From NCBI GenBank assembly GCA_907163075.1, contig CAJQTY010000001.1:1674001-1738000 (forward strand): a stretch of 64,000 nucleotides of DNA. The letters are read 5' to 3'. Shown piece after piece: positions 30,307-41,229 of this stretch. The notes under the pieces are model-generated. The model saw only the letters and a list, made by a program, of their open reading frames with translations, did no database searches and had not been told where the DNA came from. The DNA comes from an uncultured Rhodocyclaceae bacterium (GTDB taxonomy: Bacteria; Pseudomonadota; Gammaproteobacteria; Burkholderiales; Rhodocyclaceae). A program made the translations under genes and the position numbers. Position 1 is the first letter of the stretch. Each line of letters opens with the position of its first letter.

Positions 30307-30843
30307 CTAGTTCTTAAGCGCCGTGGCCATCGCGTCAAGCTTGCCGCGGACGGAAGCATCGAGTACCTGGTCACCTACTGCCACCTTGATGCCGCCAATC
30401 AGCGCTGCATCCACCTCGACCCGAGGCTGGAGTTTGCTGCCGAAATGGGACTCAAGCCGGCTCATCAGATTTTTCAGTTGTGCATCGTCGAGAGGATAGG
30501 CGCTGGTAATTACGGCGTCCTTGATTCCCTCGTCCGCGCTCTTGAGTTGCTCGTAGATTTCCTGAATTTGCGTCAGGACGTCGAGTCGCTCGTTCTCAGC
30601 CAGGATGCCAACAAAAGAGGCCAACTCCTGGTTGCCGGCTTCACCGGAAAGAGAAACAAGCAAATCCGCGACCTGCCCGGCGGAAAACTTGGGATTACCG
30701 ACGATCTTGGTCATTTCGGCATCTTGCGCGACGGTAGCAAGCCGCTGCAACCGCTCCGACCAAGCCGCCAGCGCCTTGCTTTCCCGCGCCAGACGAAAAA
30801 CGGCCTGGGCATAGGGACGAGCGATGGTGACAGATTCAGCCAT
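30307..30843 (-). CDS. atpH: ATP synthase F1 delta subunit
   Basis: 178 residues. Peripheral-stalk subunit joining the b dimer to the top of F1. Begins with the family pattern TIARPYAQAVFRLA and ends with the conserved VGDQVLDASVRGKLDAMATAL. 9 nt upstream of atpA. Confidence 0.95.
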   Translation of the reverse strand: MAESVTIARPYAQAVFRLARESKALAAWSERLQRLATVAQDAEMTKIVGNPKFSAGQVADLLVSLSGEAGNQELASFVGILAENERLDVLTQIQEIYEQLKSADEGIKDAVITSAYPLDDAQLKNLMSRLESHFGSKLQPRVEVDAALIGGIKVAVGDQVLDASVRGKLDAMATALKN

Positions 30844-30848
30844 GGGCT

Positions 30849-31319
30849 TTACAGATCCTGTTTTATCGCAGCCAGCATGTCGGCGTGCGCCTTGACATCG
30901 ACTTCGCGGCGCAGAATCTTCTCGGCACCGGCAACGGCGAGTTCAGCAACACGTTCACGCAGGGATTCCTTGACTCGCGCCGCTTCCTGCTCGATTTCAG
31001 CCTTGGCGCCGGCAACCACCTTGTCGGCTTCAGACTTGGCCTGTAGCTTGGCGTCCTCGATAATCTGCAGTGCGCGTTTCTCGGCCTGGGCAATAACTTC
31101 GGCCACCTTTTCCTTGCCCTCACGCAGGGTTTCTGCCGAGTGCTTGGAGGCGAGATCAAGGCTTTGGCGCCCGCGTTCCGCGGCGGCGAGGCCTTCGGCG
31201 ATCTTGGTCGCTCGTTCGTCAAGCGCCTTCATGATGGGCGGCCACACGAACTTCATCGTGAACCACGCCAGAATGAAGAACACAACGAGCTGAGCAAACA
31301 GAGTTGCGTTCAGATTCAC
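30849..31319 (-). CDS. atpF: ATP synthase Fo b subunit
   Basis: 156 residues. One N-terminal membrane helix (about 5-25, [20 protein letters not shown]) followed by a long charged helix that forms the stator dimer. Five nt before atpH. Normal length for the family. Confidence 0.95.
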   Translation of the reverse strand: MNLNATLFAQLVVFFILAWFTMKFVWPPIMKALDERATKIAEGLAAAERGRQSLDLASKHSAETLREGKEKVAEVIAQAEKRALQIIEDAKLQAKSEADKVVAGAKAEIEQEAARVKESLRERVAELAVAGAEKILRREVDVKAHADMLAAIKQDL

Positions 31320-31358
31320 GGTTATCTTCCCTCTGAAAGATTGATGGGAGACGTCCGC

Positions 31359-31634
<276 letters not shown>

Positions 31635-31664
31635 TTAACAATCGGAACGACAACAAACTTGTAC

Positions 31665-32878
<1,214 letters not shown>

Positions 32879-33028
32879 TGGTTTAAAGCAACACGATCTG
32901 CTGCAAGTCGTTTAGTCTACTATAAGACCTTTAAAAATCGGCGTCAATGCTTATTGGAACTATTCAATCATAGTATCACTTCGACGGGGAATAAGCGCAT
33001 TGCGCAACAAGGCAAAGCAACTTGCCGG

Positions 33029-33877
33029 CTAGCGCAGCCTCTGCAGGATGCCCTCGAGCTGGTCAAGATCGCCGAATTCGATCTGGATTTTTCCGCCCCC
33101 CTTCTTGTTGGTCCGGATCTCCACCTGTGCTCCGAGAAAATCCGATAGCTCCTCCTGCAGCCGCAGCACATCGCGATCCGGCTTTCTGGCCTCGGCCTCT
33201 TTTGGGGGCTTCAGGGCATGTTGCACCAAGCGCTCGGTGTCGCGAACCGACAGCCCCTTCTGCGCCACGCGCTGGGCAATCTGGATTTGCAGCGCAGCGG
33301 ACAAGGGCAGCAGGGCGCGGGCATGGCCCATGTCCAGGCTGCCGCGCATAAGCAATTCCTGCACCGGCGCCGCCAATTGCAACAGGCGCAGCAGGTTGGA
33401 CGCGGCCGGCCGTGAGCGTCCAACGGCGTCGGCGGCCTGTTGATGGGTCATCGAGAACTCGTCGATCAAACGCTGTAAACCCTGCGCTTCTTCCAGCGGA
33501 TTGAGGTTCTCGCGCTGGATATTCTCGATCAGCGCCATGGCCAGCGCCGATTCGTCGGGAATTTCCCGGATCAGCGTTGACACCTCGGTCAGGCCCGCCA
33601 TCTGCGCAGCGCGCCAGCGCCGCTCGCCGGCGACGATCTCGAAACGATCTTCACCCAAGGCATCGCCGAGCGGGCGAACGAGGATCGGCTGCATCAGCCC
33701 CTGGACCCGGATCGAAGCAGCGAGTTCTTCGAGCGAGGTACTGTCCATCTGCGTGCGCGGCTGATATTTCCCCGGCTGCAGATTGCCGACCGGCAGCGCA
33801 CGCTGCTGCTCCTTGCCCTGCGTTTCGTTGCCGGCCAACAGCGCATCGAGGCCGCGACCGAGTCCTTTCAGTTTCAT
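33029..33877 (-). CDS. parB: Chromosome partitioning protein ParB
   Basis: 282 residues. CTP-dependent DNA clamp that loads at parS and helps segregate the replication origin. Begins MKLKGLGRGLDALLAG; Box II-like GERRWRAAQMAGL and the helix-turn-helix (TQQ-like MTHQQAADAVGRSRPAASNLLRLL) are clear, with a C-terminal dimerisation segment. The ATG overlaps the parA stop (ATGA). I saw no parS-like 16-mer in the window. Confidence 0.95.
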   Translation of the reverse strand: MKLKGLGRGLDALLAGNETQGKEQQRALPVGNLQPGKYQPRTQMDSTSLEELAASIRVQGLMQPILVRPLGDALGEDRFEIVAGERRWRAAQMAGLTEVSTLIREIPDESALAMALIENIQRENLNPLEEAQGLQRLIDEFSMTHQQAADAVGRSRPAASNLLRLLQLAAPVQELLMRGSLDMGHARALLPLSAALQIQIAQRVAQKGLSVRDTERLVQHALKPPKEAEARKPDRDVLRLQEELSDFLGAQVEIRTNKKGGGKIQIEFGDLDQLEGILQRLR

Positions 33878-34674
33878 GCATCCACTCCTTGTGCGACGGC
33901 CGCTCCGGACGCACCGTCGCGTCGATCCAGTATTTCCTGCGCCAGCGCCATGTAGGCTTGCGCGCCCTTCGATGCGCGATCGAAGGCAATGACCGGCTTG
34001 CCGTAGGACGGCGCCTCGGCCAGACGTACGTTACGCGGAATGATGGTGCGGTAGACCTTGTCCCCGAAGTGCTCGACCAATTCCCCGGATACCTGCTGCG
34101 TTAGTGTCGAACGCGGGTCGAACAGTGTGCGCAGCAAGCCTTCGATTTCCAGTGTCGAGTTGAGGTGGGCGCGCACTTTCTTGAGCGTGGCGACAAGATC
34201 GGTCAGCCCTTCCAGCGCGTAATACTCGCACTGCATCGGGATCATCACCGCTTGTGCGGCGACCAGTCCATTGACAGTCAGCATGTTGAGCGCCGGCGGA
34301 CAGTCCATGAGGACGAAATCGTAGTCGCCAAGCACCGGAAGCAGCGCGTCGCGCAACCGGAATTCACGGCCGCCCATCTCGATCAGTTCGACCTCGGCAC
34401 CGGCGAGTTCACGGTTGGCCGGCAGGATGTCGAAACCGAAATTGGTGCGCACGCGGGCCTCGGCGAGAGTCGATCGGCCGATGAGAATCTGGTAGACGGT
34501 AGGCAGCGCGACGCGCTTGACGACACCGCAGCCGGTGGTGGCATTGCCTTGCGGATCGAGGTCGATCATCAGCACGCGCTGACCGAGCGTGGCCAGACAG
34601 GCCGACAGGTTGACGGCCGTCGTCGTTTTTCCGACGCCGCCTTTCTGATTGGTCACTGCCAGTATTCTCGCCAA
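33874..34674 (-). CDS. parA: Chromosome partitioning ATPase ParA
   Basis: 266 residues from a TTG start at 34674, which gives the standard N-terminus ARILAVTNQKGGVGKTTTAV; the deviant Walker A KGGVGKTT is at residues 11-18. GGGGAGAG lies just upstream, inside the end of rsmG, and the TTG begins 1 nt after the rsmG stop. Walker A' DLDPQGNATTG and VLMDCPPALN follow. Works with ParB in origin segregation. Longer in-frame starts upstream read through rsmG and are not credible. Confidence 0.93.
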   Translation of the reverse strand: MARILAVTNQKGGVGKTTTAVNLSACLATLGQRVLMIDLDPQGNATTGCGVVKRVALPTVYQILIGRSTLAEARVRTNFGFDILPANRELAGAEVELIEMGGREFRLRDALLPVLGDYDFVLMDCPPALNMLTVNGLVAAQAVMIPMQCEYYALEGLTDLVATLKKVRAHLNSTLEIEGLLRTLFDPRSTLTQQVSGELVEHFGDKVYRTIIPRNVRLAEAPSYGKPVIAFDRASKGAQAYMALAQEILDRRDGASGAAVAQGVDA

Positions 34675-34675
34675 C

Positions 34676-35335
34676 TCAACTCTCCCCCGAATTGTCTTCT
34701 GCCTTTGCCGCTTCGGCGCGGCTGATGACCGCCAGGTGACGCTCGCCGTCGACGCCGGGCACTTGCAGCCGATGCACGGCGTCGAGCCGGAATGTCGCCG
34801 GCAGCCGGGCGATCTCATCGTGCGGCCAGACACCCTTCATAGCCAGCCAGCGGCCGCCCTGCTCCAGCAGGTGCTGCGACAGGCGGACAAAATCGGCCAG
34901 TTCGGAAAAGGCGCGCGAGGTGATCGCCGTAAAGCCAAGCGCGGGATGATACTGTTCGACCCGCCCGCAGTGAACGGAAATATTGGGCAGCGTCAACTCG
35001 ATCGCCGCCTGCTGCAGGAAAGCGGCCTTCTTCGAATTGCTGTCGAGCAGCGTCACGGACAAATCCGGTCGGGCGATCGCCAGCGGGATTCCCGGCATGC
35101 CGCCGCCGCTGCCGACGTCGAGCAAACGTCCGGCTGGCACGAAAGGCAGTACCGCCAGCGAATCAAGCAGGTGATGGCTGACCGCCTTGTCCTGCTCGCG
35201 CATGGCGGTAAGGCTGTAAGTTCTGTTCCACTTGTAGAGCAGCGCGGCGTAGGCGAGCAGCTTGTCCCGCGCGGCCGGCGCCAGATCGATGCCGAGCGTC
35301 GCCAGCCCCTGCACGAGTTGCGCCGCCGGATTCAT
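34676..35335 (-). CDS. rsmG: 16S rRNA (guanine-527-N7)-methyltransferase RsmG
   Basis: 219 residues. SAM-dependent methyltransferase with [17 protein letters not shown] as the SAM-binding loop and VTSRAF-like [13 protein letters not shown]. Also called GidB. The ATG overlaps the mnmG stop (ATGA) and its own stop lies 1 nt before parA, so mnmG-rsmG-parA-parB form a tightly packed operon. Confidence 0.95.
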   Translation of the reverse strand: MNPAAQLVQGLATLGIDLAPAARDKLLAYAALLYKWNRTYSLTAMREQDKAVSHHLLDSLAVLPFVPAGRLLDVGSGGGMPGIPLAIARPDLSVTLLDSNSKKAAFLQQAAIELTLPNISVHCGRVEQYHPALGFTAITSRAFSELADFVRLSQHLLEQGGRWLAMKGVWPHDEIARLPATFRLDAVHRLQVPGVDGERHLAVISRAEAAKAEDNSGES

Positions 35336-37239
35336 GCCGTGCGGCGTGGCACGTCAGCACCGTCGCGCTTGAGATGGACCAGCAGGATCGAAATGGCCGC
35401 TGGCGTCATGCCCTGGATGCGCGAGGCCTGACCGATGGTCTGCGGCCGGTGCCGGATCAGTTTTTGCTGAATCTCGTTCGACAGGCCGCCGATCCGGCTG
35501 TAATCGATGGCGTCCGGCAGGCGCGTTTCTTCACTGGCCAGGCTTTTGGCCACCTCCTCGAGTTGGCGGTCGATGTAGCCCTGGTACTTGGCCTGAATCT
35601 CGACCTGCTCGACGACTAGCCCGTCGGACAGGCCGGCATCGACCGCCGTCGCCTCGACCTTCAGGCTCATCAGCGTCGAATAGCTGACGTCCGGCCGGCG
35701 CAGAAGATCGTACAGCGTGTACTCGCGTTCGATCGGCTTGCCGAGCACGCGCACCAGTTCGTCGCCCGAAACCCTGGACGGATGCACCCAGGTCGAGCGC
35801 AGCCGCTCCTGTTCACGGGCAATCGCCTCGCGCTTCTCGCAGAAGGCCGCCCAGCGAAACTCGCCGACCAGCCCGAGACGCCGTCCATGCTCGGTCAGAC
35901 GCATGTCGGCATTGTCTTCGCGCAGGGAAAGGCGATATTCGGCGCGGCTGGTAAACATCCGGTAGGGCTCGGAAACACCACGCGTGATCAAGTCGTCGAC
36001 CAGTACCCCGAGATACGCCTGGTCGCGGCGCGGCGTCCACGCCTCTTTGCCCTGCACCTGCAGCGCGGCGTTGGCGCCGGCCAGCAGACCCTGCGCCGCC
36101 GCTTCTTCGTAACCGGTGGTGCCGTTGATCTGCCCGGCGAAGAAAAGGCCATGAATGGCCTTGGTTTCGAGCGAGGCTTTCAGCCCGGTCGGATCGAAGT
36201 AATCGTATTCGATGGCGTAGCCGGGGCGCAGGATATGGCAGTTTTCCAGCCCGCGCATCGAACGCACCAGCGCCAGTTGCACGTCGAACGGGAGGCTCGT
36301 GGAAATCCCGTTCGGATATATTTCGCGGGTCGTCAGCCCTTCCGGCTCGAGAAAAATATTGTGGCTGTTCTTGCCTGCGAAGCGGTGGATCTTGTCCTCG
36401 ATCGACGGGCAGTAACGCGGCCCGACCCCCTCGATGACGCCGGTATACATCGGCGAACGGTCGAGGTTGGCGCGGATGATGTCGTGCGTCCGCTCATTGG
36501 TGCTGGTGATCCAGCATGGCAACTGCCGCGGATGCTGGCTGGCCTTGCCAAGCAGCGAAAAGACCGGCAGCGGATCGTCCGAGTGCTGCTCCGCCATCAC
36601 CGAAAAATCGATGGTCTTGCCATCGAGGCGCGGCGGCGTTCCCGTTTTCAGGCGCCCGGCGGGCAACTGCAGCTCGCGCAGACGCGCCGCGAGCGAAACC
36701 GAAGGCATATCGCCCATGCGCCCGCCGGTGGCATTCGACAGCCCGACGTGGATCAGACCGTTGAGAAAGGTCCCGGCGGTCAACACCACCGTCCGCGCCG
36801 CAAAACGCACGCCGAGCTGGGTCACCGCGCCGGCCACGCGATCGCCGTCGACGATCAGGTCGTCGCAGGCCTGGGCGAACAGCGTCAGGTTCGGCTGGTT
36901 TTCCAGCCGGCCGCGAATCGCTTGCCGATAGAGCACGCGGTCGGCCTGCGCGCGCGTGGCGCGAACCGCCGGTCCCTTGCTCGAGTTGAGGATGCGAAAC
37001 TGGATGCCGGCCTCGTCGGTCGCCGCCGCCATTGCGCCATCCAGCACGTCGACCTCCTTGACCAGGTGCCCCTTGCCGATTCCGCCAATCGACGGGTTGC
37101 AACTCATGGCGCCAAGCGTATCGAGGTTGTGCGTGAGCAGCAGGGTCTTCACGCCCATGCGCGCGCTGGCGAGCGCCGCCTCGGTGCCGGCATGGCCGCC
37201 ACCGACCACGATCACATCGAAACGGTCAGGAAACTGCAT
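35332..37239 (-). CDS. mnmG: tRNA uridine 5-carboxymethylaminomethyl modification enzyme MnmG
   Basis: 635 residues. FAD-dependent partner of MnmE modifying U34 of several tRNAs. FAD-binding [21 protein letters not shown] at the N-terminus, [11 protein letters not shown], and [17 protein letters not shown]. Start MQFPDRFDV at 37239; the frame extends upstream but the added residues are from intergenic repeat-like DNA. First gene of the mnmG-rsmG-parAB unit. Confidence 0.96.
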   Translation of the reverse strand: MQFPDRFDVIVVGGGHAGTEAALASARMGVKTLLLTHNLDTLGAMSCNPSIGGIGKGHLVKEVDVLDGAMAAATDEAGIQFRILNSSKGPAVRATRAQADRVLYRQAIRGRLENQPNLTLFAQACDDLIVDGDRVAGAVTQLGVRFAARTVVLTAGTFLNGLIHVGLSNATGGRMGDMPSVSLAARLRELQLPAGRLKTGTPPRLDGKTIDFSVMAEQHSDDPLPVFSLLGKASQHPRQLPCWITSTNERTHDIIRANLDRSPMYTGVIEGVGPRYCPSIEDKIHRFAGKNSHNIFLEPEGLTTREIYPNGISTSLPFDVQLALVRSMRGLENCHILRPGYAIEYDYFDPTGLKASLETKAIHGLFFAGQINGTTGYEEAAAQGLLAGANAALQVQGKEAWTPRRDQAYLGVLVDDLITRGVSEPYRMFTSRAEYRLSLREDNADMRLTEHGRRLGLVGEFRWAAFCEKREAIAREQERLRSTWVHPSRVSGDELVRVLGKPIEREYTLYDLLRRPDVSYSTLMSLKVEATAVDAGLSDGLVVEQVEIQAKYQGYIDRQLEEVAKSLASEETRLPDAIDYSRIGGLSNEIQQKLIRHRPQTIGQASRIQGMTPAAISILLVHLKRDGADVPRRTA

Positions 37240-37610
37240 GAGGAATGCGCCTAGTCCGGAAGGCAGAAGGGATGGGGATTCTACGCCAATTCGCTGAAAA
37301 ATAACAGGTTTCGCCGATCTCCCGGAATCGGAACGGGTGCGCTGCCGTGCGCGAGCCGATGACGCCCGCTTGCCGGGCGACGGCGTGAATGGCGATGGCA
37401 TGTCCAGTGGCCGGTTGCTCCAGGCCGCGTCATTCGGGCGCCCGCCGTAATCCAGGCTGGCGGCGCACGAACTGGGTCCCGGACGGCGCCGGGACGACAA
37501 TTTTGGCGATCAAATGAAGCGTGCGGAAACTCCCTCGAATGGCCATGCCAGTCACGCGATTGCCCTGAGCCCGCTTGCTCCGCGGCGGGCAGTCGCGTAG
37601 TGTTATTCAC
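37240..37610. other. Intergenic region between divergent mnmG and response-regulator genes
   Basis: 371 bp that must carry both promoters. The middle part (37428-37498) looks like a GC-rich dispersed repeat, listed separately. No ribosome site and small gene combination convinced me. Confidence 0.4.
37428..37498 (-). repeat. GC-rich intergenic repeat-like sequence
   Basis: Contains CGTCATTCGGGCGCCCGCC, a TCCAGGCTGG core, and GGGTCCCGGACGGCGCC ending in GGGACGAC. Sequences built from a GTC(A/G)TTCC-type edge, a CTGGAT core and a GGCGGGCGCC hairpin are widespread intergenic repeats in proteobacteria. Only one copy is visible here, so the call rests on resemblance alone. Confidence 0.35.
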
Positions 37611-39335
37611 ATGGCTACTCCAGACCTCAACAATACTGCCGAGCTGATTCACAAGCTGAGCAAAGAACTGGCCCGTATCCGGGTGCTGCTGGTCGACCCG
37701 CACGCCAGCGCGCGCAACACCTTGCGAATTATTCTCTCATCGCTCGGCATCACCACCGTGCATAACGCCGGCAGTTCCGCCGAGGTTCTCCGGCAGGTGA
37801 AGGCCAACTCCTTCGACGTCATTTTCTCCGACTACCATCTCGAGGACGGTCGCGACGGTCAGCAACTGCTCGAAGAACTGCGGCAGAAACACCTTATTCC
37901 GCTCTCCACGGTGTACATGATTGTCACCGCCGAACGCGCCTATCGCAACGTTGTGTCGCTTGCTGAACTGACACCGGACGATTACCTGATCAAGCCGTTC
38001 ACTGCCGATCTGCTACAGGCCCGCCTGGCCCGGGCGATCTACAAGAAGCAGTTCTTCGAGCGGGTTTTCGTGCACCTGGACAACGGCGCATTGGCGCAAG
38101 CGCTCGCGGCGTGCGAAGGTCTGCTCGGCAAGGATGAGCAATTCCTTTACGACACGCTGCGCTTCAAGGGCGAAATTCTTAACTCGCTCGGCCGCCACGC
38201 GGAAGCCGAGGCCGTCTACCAGCAGGTCCTGGATAACGCTGCGGCGCCCTGGGCCCGCATGGGTCTGGCCATGGCCCGGCGTGGCCTGGATGACCTGGCC
38301 GGGGCTGAAGTCCTGGGCGCCGCGATCGTCGCCGACTATCCCGAATATCTAGCCGCCTATGATTTTGTGGCCAGCGTGCGCGAGGAAATGGGAAAGCTCG
38401 CGGAAGCCCAGGAGATACTGCAAAAAGCCAGCCAGATGTCGCCCAACAATTCGGTTCGCCAGCGCATGGTCGGCGACGTCGCCATGCGCAACGAGGATTT
38501 CCAGGTCGCCGAACGAGCCTACGGCAAGGTCCTCGAACGCCATCGCGGATCGTCGCTGCGGGTCATCGACGACTACACCAACCTGACCCGCGTCATGCTC
38601 GATCAAGGCCATACCAGCGGCGCCAAGATGATCACGCAGGAACTCCGCCGGGACTGGCGCGGCAACAAGCACGGCGAACTGGCCGCCACGATCATGGACA
38701 GCCTCTGCGCCGATAAGGAGGGCGAGCCAGCGAAGGCCAGGCAGGCACTGGAGAAGGCGCTGGCCCTGCACAGCAGCCTGCAGGAGGATGCCAGGCAGAA
38801 AGACTTTTCGCACAAGATCGCCGTCGATCTGGCCCACGCCTGCCTGGCGGCCGGCGATGAATCCAGGGCGCAGGAGATTCTGAGCAAGGTCGCCGCCGAG
38901 AACCACGAAGACCGCAATATGATCGCCCATATCCAGGGCGTCTTCTCCAAGACCGGCAACGAGGAAGCCGGCCAGGCGCTGCTCGCCAAAGTCGGCAGGG
39001 AGATCGTCGAGCTCAACAACCGCGGCGTTCTGGCCGCGCGCGGCGGTGATCTCGGTGCTTCGGTACAGATGCTGATTGAAGCCGCCGAGCGTGTTCCCAA
39101 CCTGCAGTTTCTGATTAACGCCAGCAAGGCCATCCTCACCCTGCTCGATCGCAATGGCTGGAATGAAGAAATGGGTAGACGCGCGGTGCGCTACCTGCAG
39201 ATGGCACAGGCCAAGGACATGCGCAACGCCAAGGTCATTTCGGCGCGCGAACTATACATTCAGGTCGCACGCAAATACGGGATCGCCGTCGTGCCGATGG
39301 GTGGCGCCCGCGGGACGAGTCAGACGAGCGGCTAG
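37611..39335 (+). CDS. Response regulator with C-terminal TPR-like repeats
   Basis: 574 residues. Receiver domain at about 22-150 with VLLVDPHASARNTLR, phospho-acceptor Asp74 in IFSDYHLEDG, and Lys in YLIKPFTADLL. The remaining 420 residues are helical repeats of TPR type (for example LRFKGEILNSLGRHAEAEAV, YDFVASVREEMGKLAEAQEI, DLAHACLAAGDESRAQEIL), a protein-binding surface rather than DNA-binding. The partner kinase and target are unknown. It ends on the same CTAG that ends the convergent mutY gene. Confidence 0.88.
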   Translation: MATPDLNNTAELIHKLSKELARIRVLLVDPHASARNTLRIILSSLGITTVHNAGSSAEVLRQVKANSFDVIFSDYHLEDGRDGQQLLEELRQKHLIPLSTVYMIVTAERAYRNVVSLAELTPDDYLIKPFTADLLQARLARAIYKKQFFERVFVHLDNGALAQALAACEGLLGKDEQFLYDTLRFKGEILNSLGRHAEAEAVYQQVLDNAAAPWARMGLAMARRGLDDLAGAEVLGAAIVADYPEYLAAYDFVASVREEMGKLAEAQEILQKASQMSPNNSVRQRMVGDVAMRNEDFQVAERAYGKVLERHRGSSLRVIDDYTNLTRVMLDQGHTSGAKMITQELRRDWRGNKHGELAATIMDSLCADKEGEPAKARQALEKALALHSSLQEDARQKDFSHKIAVDLAHACLAAGDESRAQEILSKVAAENHEDRNMIAHIQGVFSKTGNEEAGQALLAKVGREIVELNNRGVLAARGGDLGASVQMLIEAAERVPNLQFLINASKAILTLLDRNGWNEEMGRRAVRYLQMAQAKDMRNAKVISARELYIQVARKYGIAVVPMGGARGTSQTSG

Positions 39336-40390
39336 GGCAATGCGGCGCGCAACGCCACCGCGCGCAGCAGATGTCTGATCGGAGCTGGCAGCGCCGCGTG
39401 CTCGATGTCTTCGTAATCAAGCCACTGCCACCCGCCTTCGGCAACAAGGTGCACCGTCGCATCAACGGCACACAGCAGCGGCTGAATGGTCAGGTGAAAA
39501 TGACTGAACGTGTGCCGAAGTGCGGGCAAGGCCTGCGTCGCCAGCACGCGGCAGCCGTGGCGCCGGGCAAACGCGCTGGCCTCGGCGACGGCGCATTCGG
39601 GCAGCGCCAGCAAGCCACCCCAAATTCCGGACGGCGGACGGCGCTCAAGCAGAACGCGCCGCCCATCGCTCAGTACCAGCACGCTCGTTTCGCGTTCCGG
39701 CAACGATTTTCTCCGCTTGGCGACCGGCAGTTCAGCCTGCCGGCCGTCACGGCGGGCAACGCATATTTCAAGCATCGGACAGGCCGAGCAAAACGGCTGG
39801 CGCCGCACGCACAGCGTGGAACCGAGATCCATCAGGCCCTGTGTGTAAGCCTCGATGTTTCTGACCGGAAGCAGGCTCTCCGCGAGCGACCACAACGTCT
39901 TCTCCGTTACCGCCGACCCGGGAAAACCCTCGACGCCGAAACAGCGCGCCAGCACGCGCTTGACATTGCCGTCGAGAATCGCCGCCCGTTGCCCGTAGGC
40001 GAAGGCGCTGATCGCCGCGGCCGTCGAGCGCCCGATACCCGGCAATTCGGCGATCGCCTGCGCGGCTTCCGGGAACCTGCCGCCATGCTCGGCCACGACC
40101 CGTTGCGCGCAACGGTGCAGGTTGCGCGCCCGCGCGTAATAACCGAGACCGGCCCAGAGTTCGAGCACCGAGTCGAGCGGCGCCAGCGCCAGCGCGTCGA
40201 TCGTGGGGAAGCGATCGAGAAAGCGGTTGTAGTACGGGACGACCGTGCTCACCTGCGTCTGCTGCAGCATGATTTCCGAAAGCCAGATGCGGTAGGCGTC
40301 GCGCGTCTTCTGCCAGGGCAGGTCATGGCGCCCGTGGCGCCGTTGCCAGTCGATCAGGCGGGCGGAAAACGCAGGCACGGAAGCGTTCAT
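39332..40390 (-). CDS. mutY: A/G-specific adenine DNA glycosylase MutY
   Basis: 352 residues. Removes adenine mispaired with 8-oxoguanine. Shows PWQKTRDAYRIWLSEIMLQQ with the catalytic Glu, the helix-hairpin-helix ELPGIGRSTAAAI, the catalytic Asp region ILDGNVKRVLAR, and the 4Fe-4S loop C-x6-C-x2-C-x5-C (CVRRQPFCSACPMLEIC). A NUDIX-like C-terminal domain recognises 8-oxoG (ERRPPSGIWGGLLALP). The ATG at 40390 overlaps the stop of a short upstream ORF (ATGA), which supports this start. Confidence 0.95.
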   Translation of the reverse strand: MNASVPAFSARLIDWQRRHGRHDLPWQKTRDAYRIWLSEIMLQQTQVSTVVPYYNRFLDRFPTIDALALAPLDSVLELWAGLGYYARARNLHRCAQRVVAEHGGRFPEAAQAIAELPGIGRSTAAAISAFAYGQRAAILDGNVKRVLARCFGVEGFPGSAVTEKTLWSLAESLLPVRNIEAYTQGLMDLGSTLCVRRQPFCSACPMLEICVARRDGRQAELPVAKRRKSLPERETSVLVLSDGRRVLLERRPPSGIWGGLLALPECAVAEASAFARRHGCRVLATQALPALRHTFSHFHLTIQPLLCAVDATVHLVAEGGWQWLDYEDIEHAALPAPIRHLLRAVALRAALP

Positions 40391-40500
40391 GCACGCACCT
40401 GACATGCTTCATACTTTTGCGCAAGTTTCTCGACAGGCAAACGCAGCAAGGTGATAATTCGGTTGGTGAACGGCTTATGGTCACGGGCTGCCATAGGCAT
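40387..40500 (-). CDS. Short 37-codon ORF translationally coupled to mutY
   Basis: Encodes a 37-residue basic peptide beginning MPMAARDHKPFTNRII and ending CQVRA. A strong CAGGAG ribosome site lies 7 nt before the ATG at 40500, and the stop TGA overlaps the mutY ATG as ATGA. This is the layout of a leader or small protein gene co-translated with mutY. No membrane helix is predicted. I know no family for it; it could simply be a translational feeder for mutY. Confidence 0.55.
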   Translation of the reverse strand: MPMAARDHKPFTNRIITLLRLPVEKLAQKYEACQVRA

Positions 40501-40570
40501 AGTGAAACTCCTGAACTTCCCTGAACCGCGCTGATCTTAGCATGCCCCAATATTTCATCCAGGCCACACG

Positions 40571-41155
40571 ATGACTTCGTCAACTGACACCGCCAATTGC
40601 CTCGACCCCAGTGTGGCGCCTGCCGACCTGCCCTGCCAGACGTGCGACACCGGGCAGGCGCTGGCCACCAGGGGCCTGTGTTGCCGCGACTTCCGCAGCA
40701 CGCTCGGCAGCTTTGCCACGGGCGTTACCGTGGTCACCGCCTTGGCGGCCGACGGCGAAGCGATCGGCGTGACAATCAGCTCGTTCAACTCGGTATCGCT
40801 CGATCCGCCGCTGATTCTCTGGAGTCTGTCGCTCAACTCACCGAACATCGAGGCCTTCAGCGGCGCCAGCCACTACGCGGTCAACGTGCTCGCGGCCGAC
40901 CAGCAGGATATCTCCGACCGTTTTGCCTCGCGTCGCAGCGATCGCTTCGCCGGCCTTTCCACGCGTAGCGGGCTGAGCGACGTGCCGCTGCTCGAAGGCT
41001 GTTGCGCGTGGTTCGAATGCACCAACGAGGCCCACTATCCGGGCGGTGACCACCTCATCTTCGTCGGCCACGTCGAGCGTTTCGCCCAGGGCGAAGCGGA
41101 ATCGCCGCTGATATTTCACAACGCGCGCTACCGCCGACTCGACGGCGACAATTGA
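40571..41155 (+). CDS. Flavin reductase-like FMN-binding protein with Cys-rich N-terminus
   Basis: 194 residues. The domain from about residue 40 on is a DIM6/NTAB-type flavin reductase: FRSTLGSFATGVTVVTALAA, GVTISSFNSVSLDPPLILWS, SHYAVNVLAADQ and the C-terminal HNARYRRL. Such proteins reduce FMN with NADH to feed monooxygenases. The N-terminal 40 residues are unusual: they hold CQTC and CC (five cysteines in all, residues 10-38), where most relatives start directly at the FMN domain. The start codon lacks a strong ribosome site, so the extension may be shorter. Confidence 0.86.
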   Translation: MTSSTDTANCLDPSVAPADLPCQTCDTGQALATRGLCCRDFRSTLGSFATGVTVVTALAADGEAIGVTISSFNSVSLDPPLILWSLSLNSPNIEAFSGASHYAVNVLAADQQDISDRFASRRSDRFAGLSTRSGLSDVPLLEGCCAWFECTNEAHYPGGDHLIFVGHVERFAQGEAESPLIFHNARYRRLDGDN

Positions 41156-41229
41156 GGCGCCGAACCGGTATCGATAACCCGTAGGATTTCGCTCTCCCCA
41201 TTCAACCTGCAACCAACTGAGGATCAACA

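Noticed and set aside
33029-37239. parS sites near parAB
   Set aside because: I looked for the TGTTNCACGTGAAACA-type palindrome and found none by eye; a pattern search would be needed.
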